A stretch of DNA of 64,000 nt from Cupriavidus sp. D384 (GCF_001652915.1 NZ_BBQI01000008.1:1-64000), one strand, 5' to 3'; counted from the stretch's first letter, positions 9,928-19,147 are shown. Notes: a model not told the origin generated them from the sequence alone. A program made the numbers and translations.

Positions 9928-10300
9928 GCGGACCTCCTGTCCTTATTCCTGTCCGGTCGTTCTTGTCGAAGGGGGGTGTCAGGCCATGCGAAAGCTTTCA
10001 CTCCAGCTTTCGATCATAGGCGGCTGCAAGCCGCCGGTCTGTCCGTTTCCGTCCGGCGGAACACCACTTCCCTGCGCCCTCCATCGGCGTATTCCCTGCA
10101 CTTTTCCTTGTGTCGTCAACGACTTACCGAATACTTTCAGACGTATGCGTAGGGACATACCCTGAGGTTGCCACTTTATGCAGACATATGAAAGGTAGCT
10201 GAAAGGATGCGCTTTTACCTTCCAACCCTGCCGCGATCGGGGAGCCCTTGTCGCGACGATTTCAAGCAGTCAAAGCTGTGTCATATCGAGGAGAATCATT
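9928..10300. other. Divergent intergenic region between cvrA and tctB
   Basis: These 373 bases hold the promoters of two divergent genes and no gene I can support. Two hairpin-like dyads are visible: CGAAAG / CTTTCG at about 9988-10010 and GGCGGC / GCCGCC at 10019-10035. A third short dyad, AGGG / CCCT, is at 10151-10163. A strong ribosome site, gaggaga at 10288-10294, precedes tctB. I could not pick a convincing sigma-70 promoter. Confidence 0.4.
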
Positions 10301-10762
10301 TTGCGCATACGTAGCCAAAAGGACTTTGCCTCCGGCCTGATGTTCATCCTGGTCGGTTTGAGCTTTTCCTTCGTCGCCCGTGGCTATTCCATGGGCACAG
10401 CCGCCAAGATGGGACCGGGATACTTCCCGTTCTGGCTCGGCATCGTGCTCGCCGTTCTGGGCGCGCTGGTACTTTGGGGCTCGCTGTCTTCCAGGATGGA
10501 AGAAGATCACCTGGCCCGCTGGGACCTGAAGATCCTGCTGTGGATCCTGGGGTCCGTGGTGCTGTTCGGCCTGCTGCTCAAGCCGTTGGGCATGGTGCTG
10601 TCGGTCGTGGTACTGGTGCTGGTTTCCTCGATGGCCAGTCATGAATTCAGCTGGAAGGGCGCTGTCCTCAACGCGATCATCCTGGTGATCATCAGCATGG
10701 GCGCGTTCGTGTACGGTATCAATCTGCAGATGCCGGTGTGGCCGGCTTTCCTGGCAAGCTAA
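10301..10762 (+). CDS. tctB: Tripartite tricarboxylate transporter small membrane subunit TctB
   Basis: Small membrane component of a TTT-type carboxylate uptake system, 153 aa with four helices. The start is TTG, chosen because gaggaga lies six bases upstream and the downstream sequence MRIRSQKDFASGLMFILVG is the usual TctB opening. It is followed after 13 bases by tctA. It stabilises the large subunit and works with a periplasmic Bug protein. No binding-protein gene lies in this operon, so the receptor must be encoded elsewhere, possibly at 7149 or 13404, or be one of many Bug proteins. Confidence 0.92.
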   Translation: MRIRSQKDFASGLMFILVGLSFSFVARGYSMGTAAKMGPGYFPFWLGIVLAVLGALVLWGSLSSRMEEDHLARWDLKILLWILGSVVLFGLLLKPLGMVLSVVVLVLVSSMASHEFSWKGAVLNAIILVIISMGAFVYGINLQMPVWPAFLAS

Positions 10763-10775
10763 GGAGACCGCCCTC

Positions 10776-12278
10776 ATGGAACTGTTAGCCAACCTCGGAC
10801 TGGGCTTCTCGACCGCCCTGTCCTTCCAGAACATCGCCTACGCGTTCCTGGGCTGCGTGCTCGGGACGCTGATCGGCGTGCTGCCGGGCCTGGGCCCGCT
10901 GGCCACCATCGCGATGCTGCTGCCCGTGACCTATACGCTGCCCCCGGTGGCCGCGCTGATCATGCTGGCCGGCATCTACTACGGTGCCCAGTACGGCGGC
11001 TCCACCACCGCCATCCTGGTGAACCTGCCGGGCGAATCGTCGTCGGTGGTGACCACCATCGACGGCTACCAGATGGCACGGCGCGGCCGCGCTGGCGTGG
11101 CGCTTGCCACAGCCGGTATCGGTTCGTTCTTCGCCGGCTGCGTGGCTACGCTGATCCTGGCCGCTTTCGCGGCGCCGCTGTCGGAACTGGCGTTCAAGTT
11201 CGGCCCCGCCGAGTACTTCTCGCTGATGGTGCTGGGCCTGATCGGTGCCGTGGTGCTGGCGTCGGGTTCGCTGGTCAAGGCGATTTCGATGATCGTGCTG
11301 GGCCTGCTGCTGGGCCTGGTCGGTACCGACGTGAACTCGGGTGCGGCGCGCTTCTCGTTCGACGTGCCGGAGCTGACCGACGGCCTGAACTTCGTGTCGG
11401 TCGCCATGGGTGTGTTCGGCTTCGCGGAAATCATCGCGAACCTGGAACAGAAGGAAGCCCGCGAGACCTTCACCGATCACGTGACGAACCTGTTCCCGAC
11501 CAAGGAAGACTTCAAGCGCATGATCCCTGCCGTGCTGCGTGGCACGATGCTGGGTTCGGCGCTGGGTATCCTGCCGGGCGGCGGTGCATCGCTGGCTTCG
11601 TTTGCAGCCTATTCGCTGGAAAAGAAGACCTCGAAGTTCGCACATGAGTTCGGCAAGGGCGCCATCGAAGGCGTGGCGGGTCCGGAATCGGCCAACAACG
11701 CCGCGGCACAGACCTCGTTCATCCCGCTGCTGACCCTGGGTATCCCGCCGAACGCCGTGATGGCGCTGATGGTGGGTGCGATGACGATCCACAACATCCA
11801 GCCGGGCCCGCAGGTGATGACCAGCAACCCGGCGCTGTTCTGGGGCCTGATCGCCTCGATGTGGCTGGGCAACCTGATCCTGATCATCCTGAACCTGCCG
11901 ATGATCGGTATCTGGGTGAAGCTGCTGAAGGTGCCTTACCGCTACCTGTACCCGGCCATCCTGACGTTCTGCTGCATCGGCGTGTACTCGGTCCAGAACA
12001 CCACGTTCGACGTGTTCCAGACCGCGGCCTTCGGTATCATCGGCTACCTGTTCATCAAGCTGCGTTGCGAGCCGGCACCGCTGCTGCTGGGCTTCGTGCT
12101 CGGACCGATGATGGAAGAAAACTTCCGCCGTTCGCTGCTGCTGTCGCGTGGTGACTTCAGCGTGTTCGTGACGCGTCCGCTGTCGCTGGGCCTGCTGATC
12201 GCCGCAGCGATTTTGGTGGCGATCGTGGCCATGCCGTCGATCAAGGCCAAGCGCGAAGAAGCGTTCCAGGAAGAATAA
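10776..12278 (+). CDS. tctA: Tripartite tricarboxylate transporter large membrane subunit TctA
   Basis: The 500-aa permease of a TTT uptake system with about 11-12 helices. Family segments are clear: GVLPGLGPLATIAMLLP near the N-terminus, YYGAQYGGSTTAILVNLPGE, and the second repeat LGILPGGGASLASFAAYSLEK with GVAGPESANNAAAQTSFIPLLTLGIP. aaggag precedes the ATG and tctB ends 13 bases before, so the two are co-translated. A Rho-independent terminator closes the operon. The substrate is unknown. Confidence 0.95.
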   Translation: MELLANLGLGFSTALSFQNIAYAFLGCVLGTLIGVLPGLGPLATIAMLLPVTYTLPPVAALIMLAGIYYGAQYGGSTTAILVNLPGESSSVVTTIDGYQMARRGRAGVALATAGIGSFFAGCVATLILAAFAAPLSELAFKFGPAEYFSLMVLGLIGAVVLASGSLVKAISMIVLGLLLGLVGTDVNSGAARFSFDVPELTDGLNFVSVAMGVFGFAEIIANLEQKEARETFTDHVTNLFPTKEDFKRMIPAVLRGTMLGSALGILPGGGASLASFAAYSLEKKTSKFAHEFGKGAIEGVAGPESANNAAAQTSFIPLLTLGIPPNAVMALMVGAMTIHNIQPGPQVMTSNPALFWGLIASMWLGNLILIILNLPMIGIWVKLLKVPYRYLYPAILTFCCIGVYSVQNTTFDVFQTAAFGIIGYLFIKLRCEPAPLLLGFVLGPMMEENFRRSLLLSRGDFSVFVTRPLSLGLLIAAAILVAIVAMPSIKAKREEAFQEE

Positions 12279-12301
12279 GGACGTTTCCCCGCTGTACGAA
12301 A

Positions 12302-12324
12302 GGGCGCCCCTGCGGCGCCCTTTT
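12302..12324 (+). terminator. Intrinsic terminator of tctBA
   Basis: A 7-bp perfect stem GGGCGCC / GGCGCCC with a five-base loop followed by TTTT, 23 bases after the tctA stop. The flanking AAA lets the stem extend and also supports use by the convergent LysR gene. Confidence 0.85.
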
Positions 12325-12353
12325 CCTTTGGTGCTGCCGGTCTGCCTACGGCC

Positions 12354-13238
12354 TCAGTCGCCAAACAGCGCCGCGCAAGCGGTGCGAATCGCCTCGGTCA
12401 CGTGAACGCGGCCGTGGTCGCGCCGTTCCAGCATGCCGATGGTGCGCACCGTGGGCTCGCCGCCGGCCCGCAACGGCAGGATGCGCAGCGCGCGGTCGTC
12501 GCGCCAGCGGGCACGCTTGAGCAGCGGCACCACGGTCACGCCCACCTCCTGCCGCACCAGCTCCACCAGCGCCTCGATCGAGTTCAGTTCCAGGTATTCG
12601 TTGGTGCGAAGATGCGCACGGCGCAACGCGCGCTCCACCAGCGCGCCGGTGCGCTGGCTGCGGTCGAAGCGCAGGAAAGGGTTGGCAGCCAAGGCCTGCC
12701 GCGCGTCGTCGCCCTGGCTTCCGCGCGCCGCAATCGCCACAAGCGGCTCGTCGTAGAGCGGCGTCCAGTGCAGCGTGCCCGCGAGCCGGGCCGAGCCCTC
12801 CACCACGAAAGCCGCATCCAGCTCGCCGCTTTCCACCATGGCCGCCAGCTCGAACGACTTGGCGCCGATCAGCCTGACATCGAGCGCCGGATAGGTGCGT
12901 TTCATCTGCGCCACCACGTGCGACAGCCCGCCCATCACCGAGACCACCGCGCCAACGGCCACCGCACCGGCCATGGCCTCGGTATCGGCCAGCGGCACGC
13001 GCATGTCGTCGTAAAGCGCCAGCAGGCGGCGCGCCTGCGGCAACAGCGCCCGGCCATCGGCATTGAGCACGGCCACCCGGCCAGTGCGGTCGAACAGCGG
13101 GCGGCGCAGTTCTTCCTCCAGCGACCGCATCTGCAGGCTGACTGCCGCCTGCGTCACCGCCACCTGGCTGGCGGCAGCGGCAAACGAGCCTTGCTCGGCC
13201 ACGGCGACAAAGGTTCTCAGGAAGCGGATCGTGCTCAT
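12354..13238 (-). CDS. LysR-family transcriptional regulator
   Basis: A 294-aa LysR-type regulator: winged helix-turn-helix in residues 1-60 (RFLRTFVAVAEQGSFAAAASQVAVTQAAVSLQMRSLE) and a C-terminal inducer-binding domain. The start MSTIRFLRTF is preferred over an ATG 15 codons upstream because the HTH normally starts within the first few residues. It is divergent from the Bug/GGT operon at 13404, the usual arrangement for a LysR gene controlling its neighbour. A GTTAAT/ATTAAC dyad in the shared region is a candidate binding site. Confidence 0.92.
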   Translation of the reverse strand: MSTIRFLRTFVAVAEQGSFAAAASQVAVTQAAVSLQMRSLEEELRRPLFDRTGRVAVLNADGRALLPQARRLLALYDDMRVPLADTEAMAGAVAVGAVVSVMGGLSHVVAQMKRTYPALDVRLIGAKSFELAAMVESGELDAAFVVEGSARLAGTLHWTPLYDEPLVAIAARGSQGDDARQALAANPFLRFDRSQRTGALVERALRRAHLRTNEYLELNSIEALVELVRQEVGVTVVPLLKRARWRDDRALRILPLRAGGEPTVRTIGMLERRDHGRVHVTEAIRTACAALFGD

Positions 13239-13294
13239 TGTCGGTGCATCTTCCAGGGAGGCCGCCCCAAGGCGGTGATCCACAAGGTTTTCTT

Positions 13295-13318
13295 GTTAAT
13301 CAAGCAAGGAATATTAAC
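13295..13318. promoter_or_regulatory. Candidate LysR operator
   Basis: GTTAAT and ATTAAC form a perfect 6-bp dyad with 12 bases between the arms, in an AT-rich stretch between the divergent LysR and Bug genes. The dimension and A/T-rich arms resemble LysR T-N11-A type sites. This is inference from symmetry and position. Confidence 0.5.
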
Positions 13319-13403
13319 TTTCATTGTGGACGAGAGCGCGGAATAATTTATGTTTTCCTGCCGCAGTTCCACGTCGCACCCATCCGTCCCGGAGACGCAC
13401 AAC

Positions 13404-14381
13404 ATGAAATCCTGGCTACGCCATCTTGGCCTCGGCCTTGCCACGAGCCTGACCCTTGCTGCCGCCCCGTCGCACGCCGACACCTTTCCCAGCAAGCCGA
13501 TCCGCCTGATCGTGCCGTTTCCGGCCAGCGGCGCCACGGACCTGCTGGCGCGCGCCATTGCCCAGAAGGTGGGCCAGAACCTGGGCCAGCAGATTGTGGT
13601 CGATAACCGGCCGGGCGCCGGCGGTGCCATCGGATCGGACATGGCCGCCAAGGCCGCGCCGGACGGCTACACGATCCTGATTGCCACCACCAGCACGCAC
13701 TCGATCGGTCCGTACATCAACACGCACCTGCCGTACAACACCGAGACCGATTTCACGCCGATCGGTCAGGTTGCCACGGCCACCAACGTACTGGTGGTGC
13801 CCAACCAGCTGCCGGTCAAGAACGTCAAGGAACTGATCGACTATGCCAAGAAGCACCCGGGCGAGCTGAACTACGCATCGAGCGGCAACGGCACCGTGGT
13901 CCACCTGACCGCCGAGGCCTTCAAGGCCCAGGCCGGCGTGTTCATCACGCACATCCCGTACCGCGGCACTGCGCTGGCCGTGCCCGACCTGATCTCGAAC
14001 AAGGTGCAGGTGCTGTTCGACAGCATCGTGTCCGGCATGCCGCACGTGAAGGACGGCAAGCTCAAGGCGCTGGCCGTGACCAGCCTGAAGCGCTCGCCGC
14101 TGGCACCGGACCTGCCTACCGCCAGCGAATCGGGCCTGCCCGGCTTTGAATCGGACACCTGGTTCGGCATCTACGGTCCCAAGGGCCTGCCGCCCGAGAT
14201 CGTCAACCGCCTGAACGCCGAGTTCAACAAGGCCATCCAGTCGCAGGACGTGAAGGATCGCCTTGCCAAGCTGGGCGCCGAGCCCGTTGGCGGCACGCCG
14301 GCCCAGTTCGCCGCGATGGTCAGGAAGGACAGCGCGCGCTGGGGCAAGCTGATCAAGGATCGCAAGATCCAGGTGGACTAA
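13404..14381 (+). CDS. Bug/TctC-family periplasmic solute-binding protein
   Basis: Second Bug receptor of the window, 325 aa. The start MKSWLRHLGLGL is supported by ggaga at 13391-13395 and gives a normal signal peptide cleaved after SHA. Family segments PSKPIRLIVPFPASGATDLLAR, VVDNRPGAGGAIGSDMAAK and HIPYRGTALAVPDL are present. It is 75 bases upstream of a gamma-glutamyltransferase-family gene with no terminator between, and divergent from a LysR gene. The context suggests that the imported or sensed ligand may be a gamma-glutamyl compound or an amino-acid derivative; that is inference. Confidence 0.93.
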   Translation: MKSWLRHLGLGLATSLTLAAAPSHADTFPSKPIRLIVPFPASGATDLLARAIAQKVGQNLGQQIVVDNRPGAGGAIGSDMAAKAAPDGYTILIATTSTHSIGPYINTHLPYNTETDFTPIGQVATATNVLVVPNQLPVKNVKELIDYAKKHPGELNYASSGNGTVVHLTAEAFKAQAGVFITHIPYRGTALAVPDLISNKVQVLFDSIVSGMPHVKDGKLKALAVTSLKRSPLAPDLPTASESGLPGFESDTWFGIYGPKGLPPEIVNRLNAEFNKAIQSQDVKDRLAKLGAEPVGGTPAQFAAMVRKDSARWGKLIKDRKIQVD

Positions 14382-14456
14382 GCACCAGCAGGACAAGCGG
14401 GCGACAATGGCGTCGCCCCACCGAAGCACGACAACCAGGCAGCAACGAGAGACACC

Positions 14457-16082
14457 ATGCAGAACTTCAACTGGACCAACCCCTACCCCACCGTGCGCAT
14501 TCCGCTGTTCGCGCGCAACGTGGTATCGACCTCGCACCCGCTGGCCGCGCAGGCCGGCCTGCGCATGCTGCTCAAGGGCGGCAATGCCGTTGACGCGGCC
14601 ATCGCCGCGGCGGCCGCCATCACGCTGGTGGAGCCGGTGTCGTGCGGACTGGGCAGCGATGCCTTTGCGATCCTGTGGGATGGCAAGGAACTGCATGGCC
14701 TGAACTCGTCGGGCGTGGCCCCGAAGGCCTGGAGCCCCGAGTACTTCAAGAACAAGTACGGCGTGGACGGCAACGGGCTGGCCAACCGGCCCATCCGTGG
14801 CTGGGATTCGGTGACCGTGCCGGGCGTGATCGCCGGCTGGGCAGCGTTGCACGAGCGCTTCGGCAAGCTGCCGTTCGAAGACCTGATGGAGCCCGCCATC
14901 GAGATCGCCGAGCGCGGCTACGCCGTGCCGCCGGTGGTGGCGCACAAGTGGGCCGCCGCCGTGCCCGACCTCAAGAGCCAGCCGGGCTTTGCCGACACCT
15001 TCATGCCCAACGGCCGCGCGCCGAACGTGGGCGAGAAGTTCGTCTTCAAGAACGCCGCCGAGACGCTGCGCAAGATCGGCGCCACCAAGGGCCGCGCCTA
15101 CTACGAAGGCGAGATCGCCGAGAAGATCGCCGCCTTCAGCAAGGAATGCGGCGCCGCGATGACGCTGGACGACCTGCGCAACTATCGCCCCGAATGGGTC
15201 AAGCCGATCAGCAAGTCGTATCGCGGCTACGACGTGCATGAAATCCCGCCGAACGGCCAGGGCATTGCCGCGCTGATGGCGCTGGGCATCCTGGACCAGT
15301 TCGACCTGGGCGCCCTGCCCGTGGATTCGGTCGATTCGCAGCACCTGCAGATCGAGGCGATGAAGCTGGCGTTTGCCGACCTGTATCGCTACGTGGCCGA
15401 CCCGCGCAGCATGGAAGTCACCCCCGAGCAGATGCTGGACGACGCGTACCTGAAGTCGCGCGCCAAGCTGATCGACATGCAGCGCGCCACGCATTTCAAC
15501 TTCGGCATGCCGCGCACGGGCGGCACGATCTACCTGACCGCCGCCGACGAGAACGGCATGATGATCTCGTTCATCCAGTCGAACTACATGGGCTTTGGCT
15601 CGGGCGTGGTGGTGCCGGGCACCGGCATCAGCCTGCAGAACCGCGGCGTGGGCTTCTCGATGGATCCGAAGTCGGCCAACGTGGTGGAAGGCGGCAAGCG
15701 CCCGTTCCACACGATCATCCCGGCGTTCCTGACCAAGGACGGCCAGCCCGTGATGAGCTTTGGCGTGATGGGCGGCGACATGCAGCCGCAAGGTCACCTG
15801 CAGACGGTGGTGCGCATGCTCGACTACAACCAGCAGCCGCAGGCCGCATGCTGCGCGCCGCGCTGGAAGGTCAACCGCGACTTCACCCTGGACGTTGAAG
15901 GCACCATGGACCCGAATACCGTGGCCGGCCTCAAGGATCGCGGCCACAAGCTCAAGTCGGTGGAAGACCCGTATATGGATTTCGGCTCGGGCCAGTTCAT
16001 CTGGCGCCTGTCGGACGACGCCGAGCAAGGCTACGTGGCCGCCAGCGACAGCCGCCGCGACGGCCAGGCCGTGGGCTTCTGA
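14457..16082 (+). CDS. Gamma-glutamyltransferase family protein (YwrD-like)
   Basis: An Ntn-hydrolase of the gamma-glutamyltranspeptidase superfamily, 541 aa. It matures by self-cleavage before a threonine: Thr357 in RTGGTIYLTAADENG fits the position of the small-subunit N-terminal nucleophile. The large-subunit opening VVSTSHPLAAQAGLRMLLKGGNAVDAAIAAA and the GGDMQPQGHLQ segment are typical. No signal peptide is seen, so unlike E. coli Ggt it seems cytoplasmic, as in the YwrD subgroup. Relatives hydrolyse glutathione or gamma-glutamyl amides, or act as acylases. It shares an operon with a Bug receptor, and GltS is convergent downstream. Confidence 0.9.
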   Translation: MQNFNWTNPYPTVRIPLFARNVVSTSHPLAAQAGLRMLLKGGNAVDAAIAAAAAITLVEPVSCGLGSDAFAILWDGKELHGLNSSGVAPKAWSPEYFKNKYGVDGNGLANRPIRGWDSVTVPGVIAGWAALHERFGKLPFEDLMEPAIEIAERGYAVPPVVAHKWAAAVPDLKSQPGFADTFMPNGRAPNVGEKFVFKNAAETLRKIGATKGRAYYEGEIAEKIAAFSKECGAAMTLDDLRNYRPEWVKPISKSYRGYDVHEIPPNGQGIAALMALGILDQFDLGALPVDSVDSQHLQIEAMKLAFADLYRYVADPRSMEVTPEQMLDDAYLKSRAKLIDMQRATHFNFGMPRTGGTIYLTAADENGMMISFIQSNYMGFGSGVVVPGTGISLQNRGVGFSMDPKSANVVEGGKRPFHTIIPAFLTKDGQPVMSFGVMGGDMQPQGHLQTVVRMLDYNQQPQAACCAPRWKVNRDFTLDVEGTMDPNTVAGLKDRGHKLKSVEDPYMDFGSGQFIWRLSDDAEQGYVAASDSRRDGQAVGF

Positions 16083-16151
16083 CACTTGTACCGCCTGACG
16101 TACCGATACCGTAGTACCGCAGTAAGTAGCAAGTAGTTGAAGTCCTGCGAG

Positions 16152-16183
16152 GCGCCACGGAGCAATCCATGGCGCCTTTTTTA
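16152..16183 (+). terminator. Intrinsic terminator after GGT-family gene
   Basis: GGCGCCA and TGGCGCC form a 7-bp perfect stem that can extend inward, followed by six T. It lies 69 bases after the stop codon. Just before it, 16087-16120 holds three scattered gtaccg hexamers with no obvious role. Confidence 0.85.
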
Positions 16184-16196
16184 CGCCCGCGCCGCG

Positions 16197-17393
16197 TCAG
16201 TAGACCGGCAGGCTCAGGAACAGCTTGATGACCACGGCGTTGACGATATCGATGAAGAAGGCGCCCACCATCGGCACGATCAGGAAGGCCAGGTGCGACG
16301 GGCCGTACCGGTCGGTGATCGCCTGCATGTTGGCGATGGCCGTGGGCGTGGCGCCAAGGCCGAAGCCGCAGTGGCCGGCGGCCAGCACGGCGGCATCATA
16401 GTTGCGGCCCATGATCCGGAAGGTGACGAAGATCGCATAGGCCGCCATGGCGCCGGTCTGCACCAGCAGGATCAGCAGCATCGGCAGCGCCAGCGACGTG
16501 AGTTCCCACAGCCGCAGGCTCATCAGCGCCATCGCCAGGAACATCGACAGGCTCACGTTGCCAAGCACCGACAGCGCGCGATCGAACACCGTGTACCAGC
16601 CCAGCAGTGCCAGCCCGTTGCGCAGCAGCACCCCCACGAACAGCACCCAGACAAAGGTCGGCAGTTCCAGCCAGCTGCCCTTGAACAGGTCGCCCAGCGC
16701 CTGCCCCGCGGTCAGGCAGACCAGGATCAGCGCCAGGGTCTCGATCAGCGCCGAAGCCGTGATCGGCCGTACCGCCTGCGGATTCTCGAAATTGAGCACA
16801 CGGTCGTCACCGGCTGCCAGCCCCGGCTTGGCTACGTTGCGCAGCAGGTAGCGCGCCACCGGCCCGCCGATCAGCCCGCCCAGCACCAGGCCGAACGTGG
16901 CGCACGCCACCCCGAGTTCCGTGGCATACGTCATGCCAAACTGCTCCCCGAACGTCGTGCCCCACGCCGCACTGGTGCCGTGACCGCCCGACAGCGCAAT
17001 CGACCCGGCCAGCAGGCCGGTGGCCGGATGCAGCCCCAGCGCACTGGCAAGCCCGACGCCGATTGCGTCCTGGATCACCAGCAGGCCCGCCACCGCAAAC
17101 AGGAAGATGCCGATCGACTTGCCGCCCTGCTTCAGGCTGGCAAGGTTGGCGCTCAGGCCCAGCGTGGCAAAGAAGGCCAGCATCAGCGGCGTCTGCGCCG
17201 CGGTATCGAATTTCACCTGCACATCGGCCGTAAAGCGGGCCAGCGCCAGGCATAGCGCCACAACCAGCCCGCCCACGACCGGCTCGGGAATATTGAAGGT
17301 GCGTAGCGGAGGTGTGACCTGCAGCAGCTTGCGTCCGACCAGCAGCACCAGCGATGCCGCGACGAGCGTTTCGTAGTTGTTGAGTTCCAGCAT
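16197..17393 (-). CDS. gltS: Sodium/glutamate symporter
   Basis: Na+-coupled glutamate uptake carrier of 398 aa, close to the 401 aa of E. coli GltS. The start MLELNNYETLVAASLVLLVGRK is chosen as the conserved N-terminus; upstream in-frame codons would add a non-homologous 56 residues. About ten to twelve helices are visible, with two re-entrant motifs, GGHGTSAAWG in the first half and GHCGFGLGATPTAIANM in the second, characteristic of the family. It is convergent with the GGT-family gene, whose reaction can release glutamate. Confidence 0.96.
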   Translation of the reverse strand: MLELNNYETLVAASLVLLVGRKLLQVTPPLRTFNIPEPVVGGLVVALCLALARFTADVQVKFDTAAQTPLMLAFFATLGLSANLASLKQGGKSIGIFLFAVAGLLVIQDAIGVGLASALGLHPATGLLAGSIALSGGHGTSAAWGTTFGEQFGMTYATELGVACATFGLVLGGLIGGPVARYLLRNVAKPGLAAGDDRVLNFENPQAVRPITASALIETLALILVCLTAGQALGDLFKGSWLELPTFVWVLFVGVLLRNGLALLGWYTVFDRALSVLGNVSLSMFLAMALMSLRLWELTSLALPMLLILLVQTGAMAAYAIFVTFRIMGRNYDAAVLAAGHCGFGLGATPTAIANMQAITDRYGPSHLAFLIVPMVGAFFIDIVNAVVIKLFLSLPVY

Positions 17394-17575
17394 GGCGAGT
17401 AACCAAAAAACCTCGATTCTTGGCGCCCCGATCAGCCTCGCCAATCGCATTCCGCTTAAAGATGAAGAATCTGGCGAATGCAACTGTTCCGCTGCACTTG
17501 CGTGAAACTGTGCATGGCGCCGGCACGCCGCTTCCGTACACTGGCCGTTTTCCCAATCCACGTCCGCGCTACGCC

Positions 17576-18436
17576 ATGGCTACCTACGCATACCGAATCG
17601 TCAATGTCTTTGCCGAATCCACCTTCGGCGGCAATCCTCTGTGCGTTTTCGAGGATGCGCGCGGCATGGACGACGCCACCATGCAGGCGCTGGCCCTGCA
17701 GTTCAACCTGTCCGAGACGACGTTCATCCTGCCGTCCGACCAGGCCAATGCCGCCGTGCGCATCTTCACGCCCGGCTACGAGATGCGTTTTGCCGGTCAT
17801 CCCACGCTGGGCACCGCCCATGTGGTGCGCGACCTGGCACAAACCGGCGACGCGCTGTCGCTGGAATTCAAGGCCGGCGTGGTGCCCGTGACCGCCGTGG
17901 AAGATCGCTGGACCCTGACGGCCCCGCACCAGGGCGCGCCGAAGACCGCGCCAGCCGGCCTGGCCGATGCCGAGATGGCGTCGCTGCTGGGCCTGCACGC
18001 CGACGACCTGGCGGGCGCGCCGATCTGGGTCGATACCGGCGCAGACCAGTTGCTGGTGCCGCTGAAGACGCCCGACGCCGTGCGCCGCGCCCAGCCCGAC
18101 AGCAGCCGCCTGGACCGCTGGCCGCAAAGCAGCCTGGGCCGCAAGACCGCCTATGTGTTTGCTTTCGATCCCGAACAGCCGGGCAAGGTGCTGGTGCGAT
18201 ATTTCTTCACCAAGCAGGGCGGTGGCGTGGCCGAGGATCCGGGCACTGGCTCGGCCTGCGCAAACCTGGGGGGCTGGCTGCTGTCCACCGGCCATGCATT
18301 GCCGGCCCGTTATGAAGTTGACCAGGGAGAATTCGTTGATCGCCGATGCCGGCTGGATCTCGCCGTGACCACCGAAGGCGCAATCCGTGTGGGCGGCCGG
18401 GTAATCGAACTGGGTCGCGGCACCGTCAGTATCTGA
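17576..18436 (+). CDS. PhzF-family isomerase/epimerase
   Basis: A 286-aa protein of the diaminopimelate-epimerase-like PhzF fold, with two similar halves. Start MATYAYRIVNVFAESTFGGNPLCVF is the conserved N-terminus. Glu47 in LQFNLSETTFIL matches the catalytic glutamate of PhzF. The second-half motif AEDPGTGSACANLGGWL is also typical. Family members isomerise trans-2,3-dihydro-3-hydroxyanthranilate in phenazine synthesis, but no other phz genes are present, so the physiological role is unknown. A PNPOx-like gene follows 83 bases later. Confidence 0.88.
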   Translation: MATYAYRIVNVFAESTFGGNPLCVFEDARGMDDATMQALALQFNLSETTFILPSDQANAAVRIFTPGYEMRFAGHPTLGTAHVVRDLAQTGDALSLEFKAGVVPVTAVEDRWTLTAPHQGAPKTAPAGLADAEMASLLGLHADDLAGAPIWVDTGADQLLVPLKTPDAVRRAQPDSSRLDRWPQSSLGRKTAYVFAFDPEQPGKVLVRYFFTKQGGGVAEDPGTGSACANLGGWLLSTGHALPARYEVDQGEFVDRRCRLDLAVTTEGAIRVGGRVIELGRGTVSI

Positions 18437-18519
18437 CCGCGCTTTGCCGAACCCCGGGGAGATCTGCGTCATACTGGCGCCGCCCCTCCCCTCCACGCCC
18501 CCACTTCGTGAGCCACCCC

Positions 18520-19137
18520 ATGTCATCGCACGACATTGCCACGCTGGCCGACCTCGAGGCGCTCTACGCCGAGCCCGGCGCCGCCTCGCTGTCCAAGGAA
18601 GTCGACTACCTGCATCCGCACTACCGCGCGTTTGTCGAAGCCTCGCCGTTCTGCCTGCTTTCCACCATGAATGACCACGGCGGCGACTGCTCGCCGCGCG
18701 GCGATGCGCCCGGTTTCGTGCAGGTGCTGGACGACCGCACGCTGTTGCTGCCCGACCGGCGCGGCAACAATCGCATCGACAGCCTGCGCAATATCCTGGC
18801 CGATCCGCGCGTGGGACTGCTGTTCCTGGTGCCCGGCGTCAATGAGACGCTACGCGTCAGCGGCACGGCCACGGTCTCCACCGCCCCGGACCTGATCGCC
18901 CGTTGCCTGATGCAGGGCAAGGCCCCCACCACCGTGCTGATGATTCGCATCCACTCGGTATTCTTCCAGTGCGCGCGTGCGCTGCTGCGCTCGCGCCTGT
19001 GGCTGGCTGACGCACAGGTCCCGCGCGAAGCCCTGCCCAGCACCGGCACCATGCTGGCCGCCTTGAGCCAGAACGCGATCGACGGCGCCGCCTACGACCG
19101 CGAACTACCCGAACGCGTACGCACCACGCTGTACTGA
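18520..19137 (+). CDS. PNPOx-like FMN-binding protein (MSMEG_1061 type)
   Basis: A 205-aa flavin split-barrel protein of the pyridoxamine 5'-phosphate oxidase superfamily. The core runs through FCLLSTMNDHGGDCSPRGDAPGFVQVLDDRTLLLPDRRGNNRIDSLRNILADPRVGLLF, the FMN-binding pattern of the MSMEG_1061 group, which is distinct from true PdxH (a real pdxH is at 37045). Substrate unknown. It ends 10 bases from the end of a convergent CoA-transferase gene with no visible terminator. Confidence 0.85.
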   Translation: MSSHDIATLADLEALYAEPGAASLSKEVDYLHPHYRAFVEASPFCLLSTMNDHGGDCSPRGDAPGFVQVLDDRTLLLPDRRGNNRIDSLRNILADPRVGLLFLVPGVNETLRVSGTATVSTAPDLIARCLMQGKAPTTVLMIRIHSVFFQCARALLRSRLWLADAQVPREALPSTGTMLAALSQNAIDGAAYDRELPERVRTTLY

Positions 19138-19147
19138 CTCCGCTGGC

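Noticed and set aside
13416-16085. Open frame of 889 codons on the minus strand
   Set aside because: It lies fully antisense to the Bug receptor and GGT-family genes, which have clear family motifs. Long antisense frames are normal in high-GC coding DNA. The translation is rich in His, Arg and Val with no recognisable domain.
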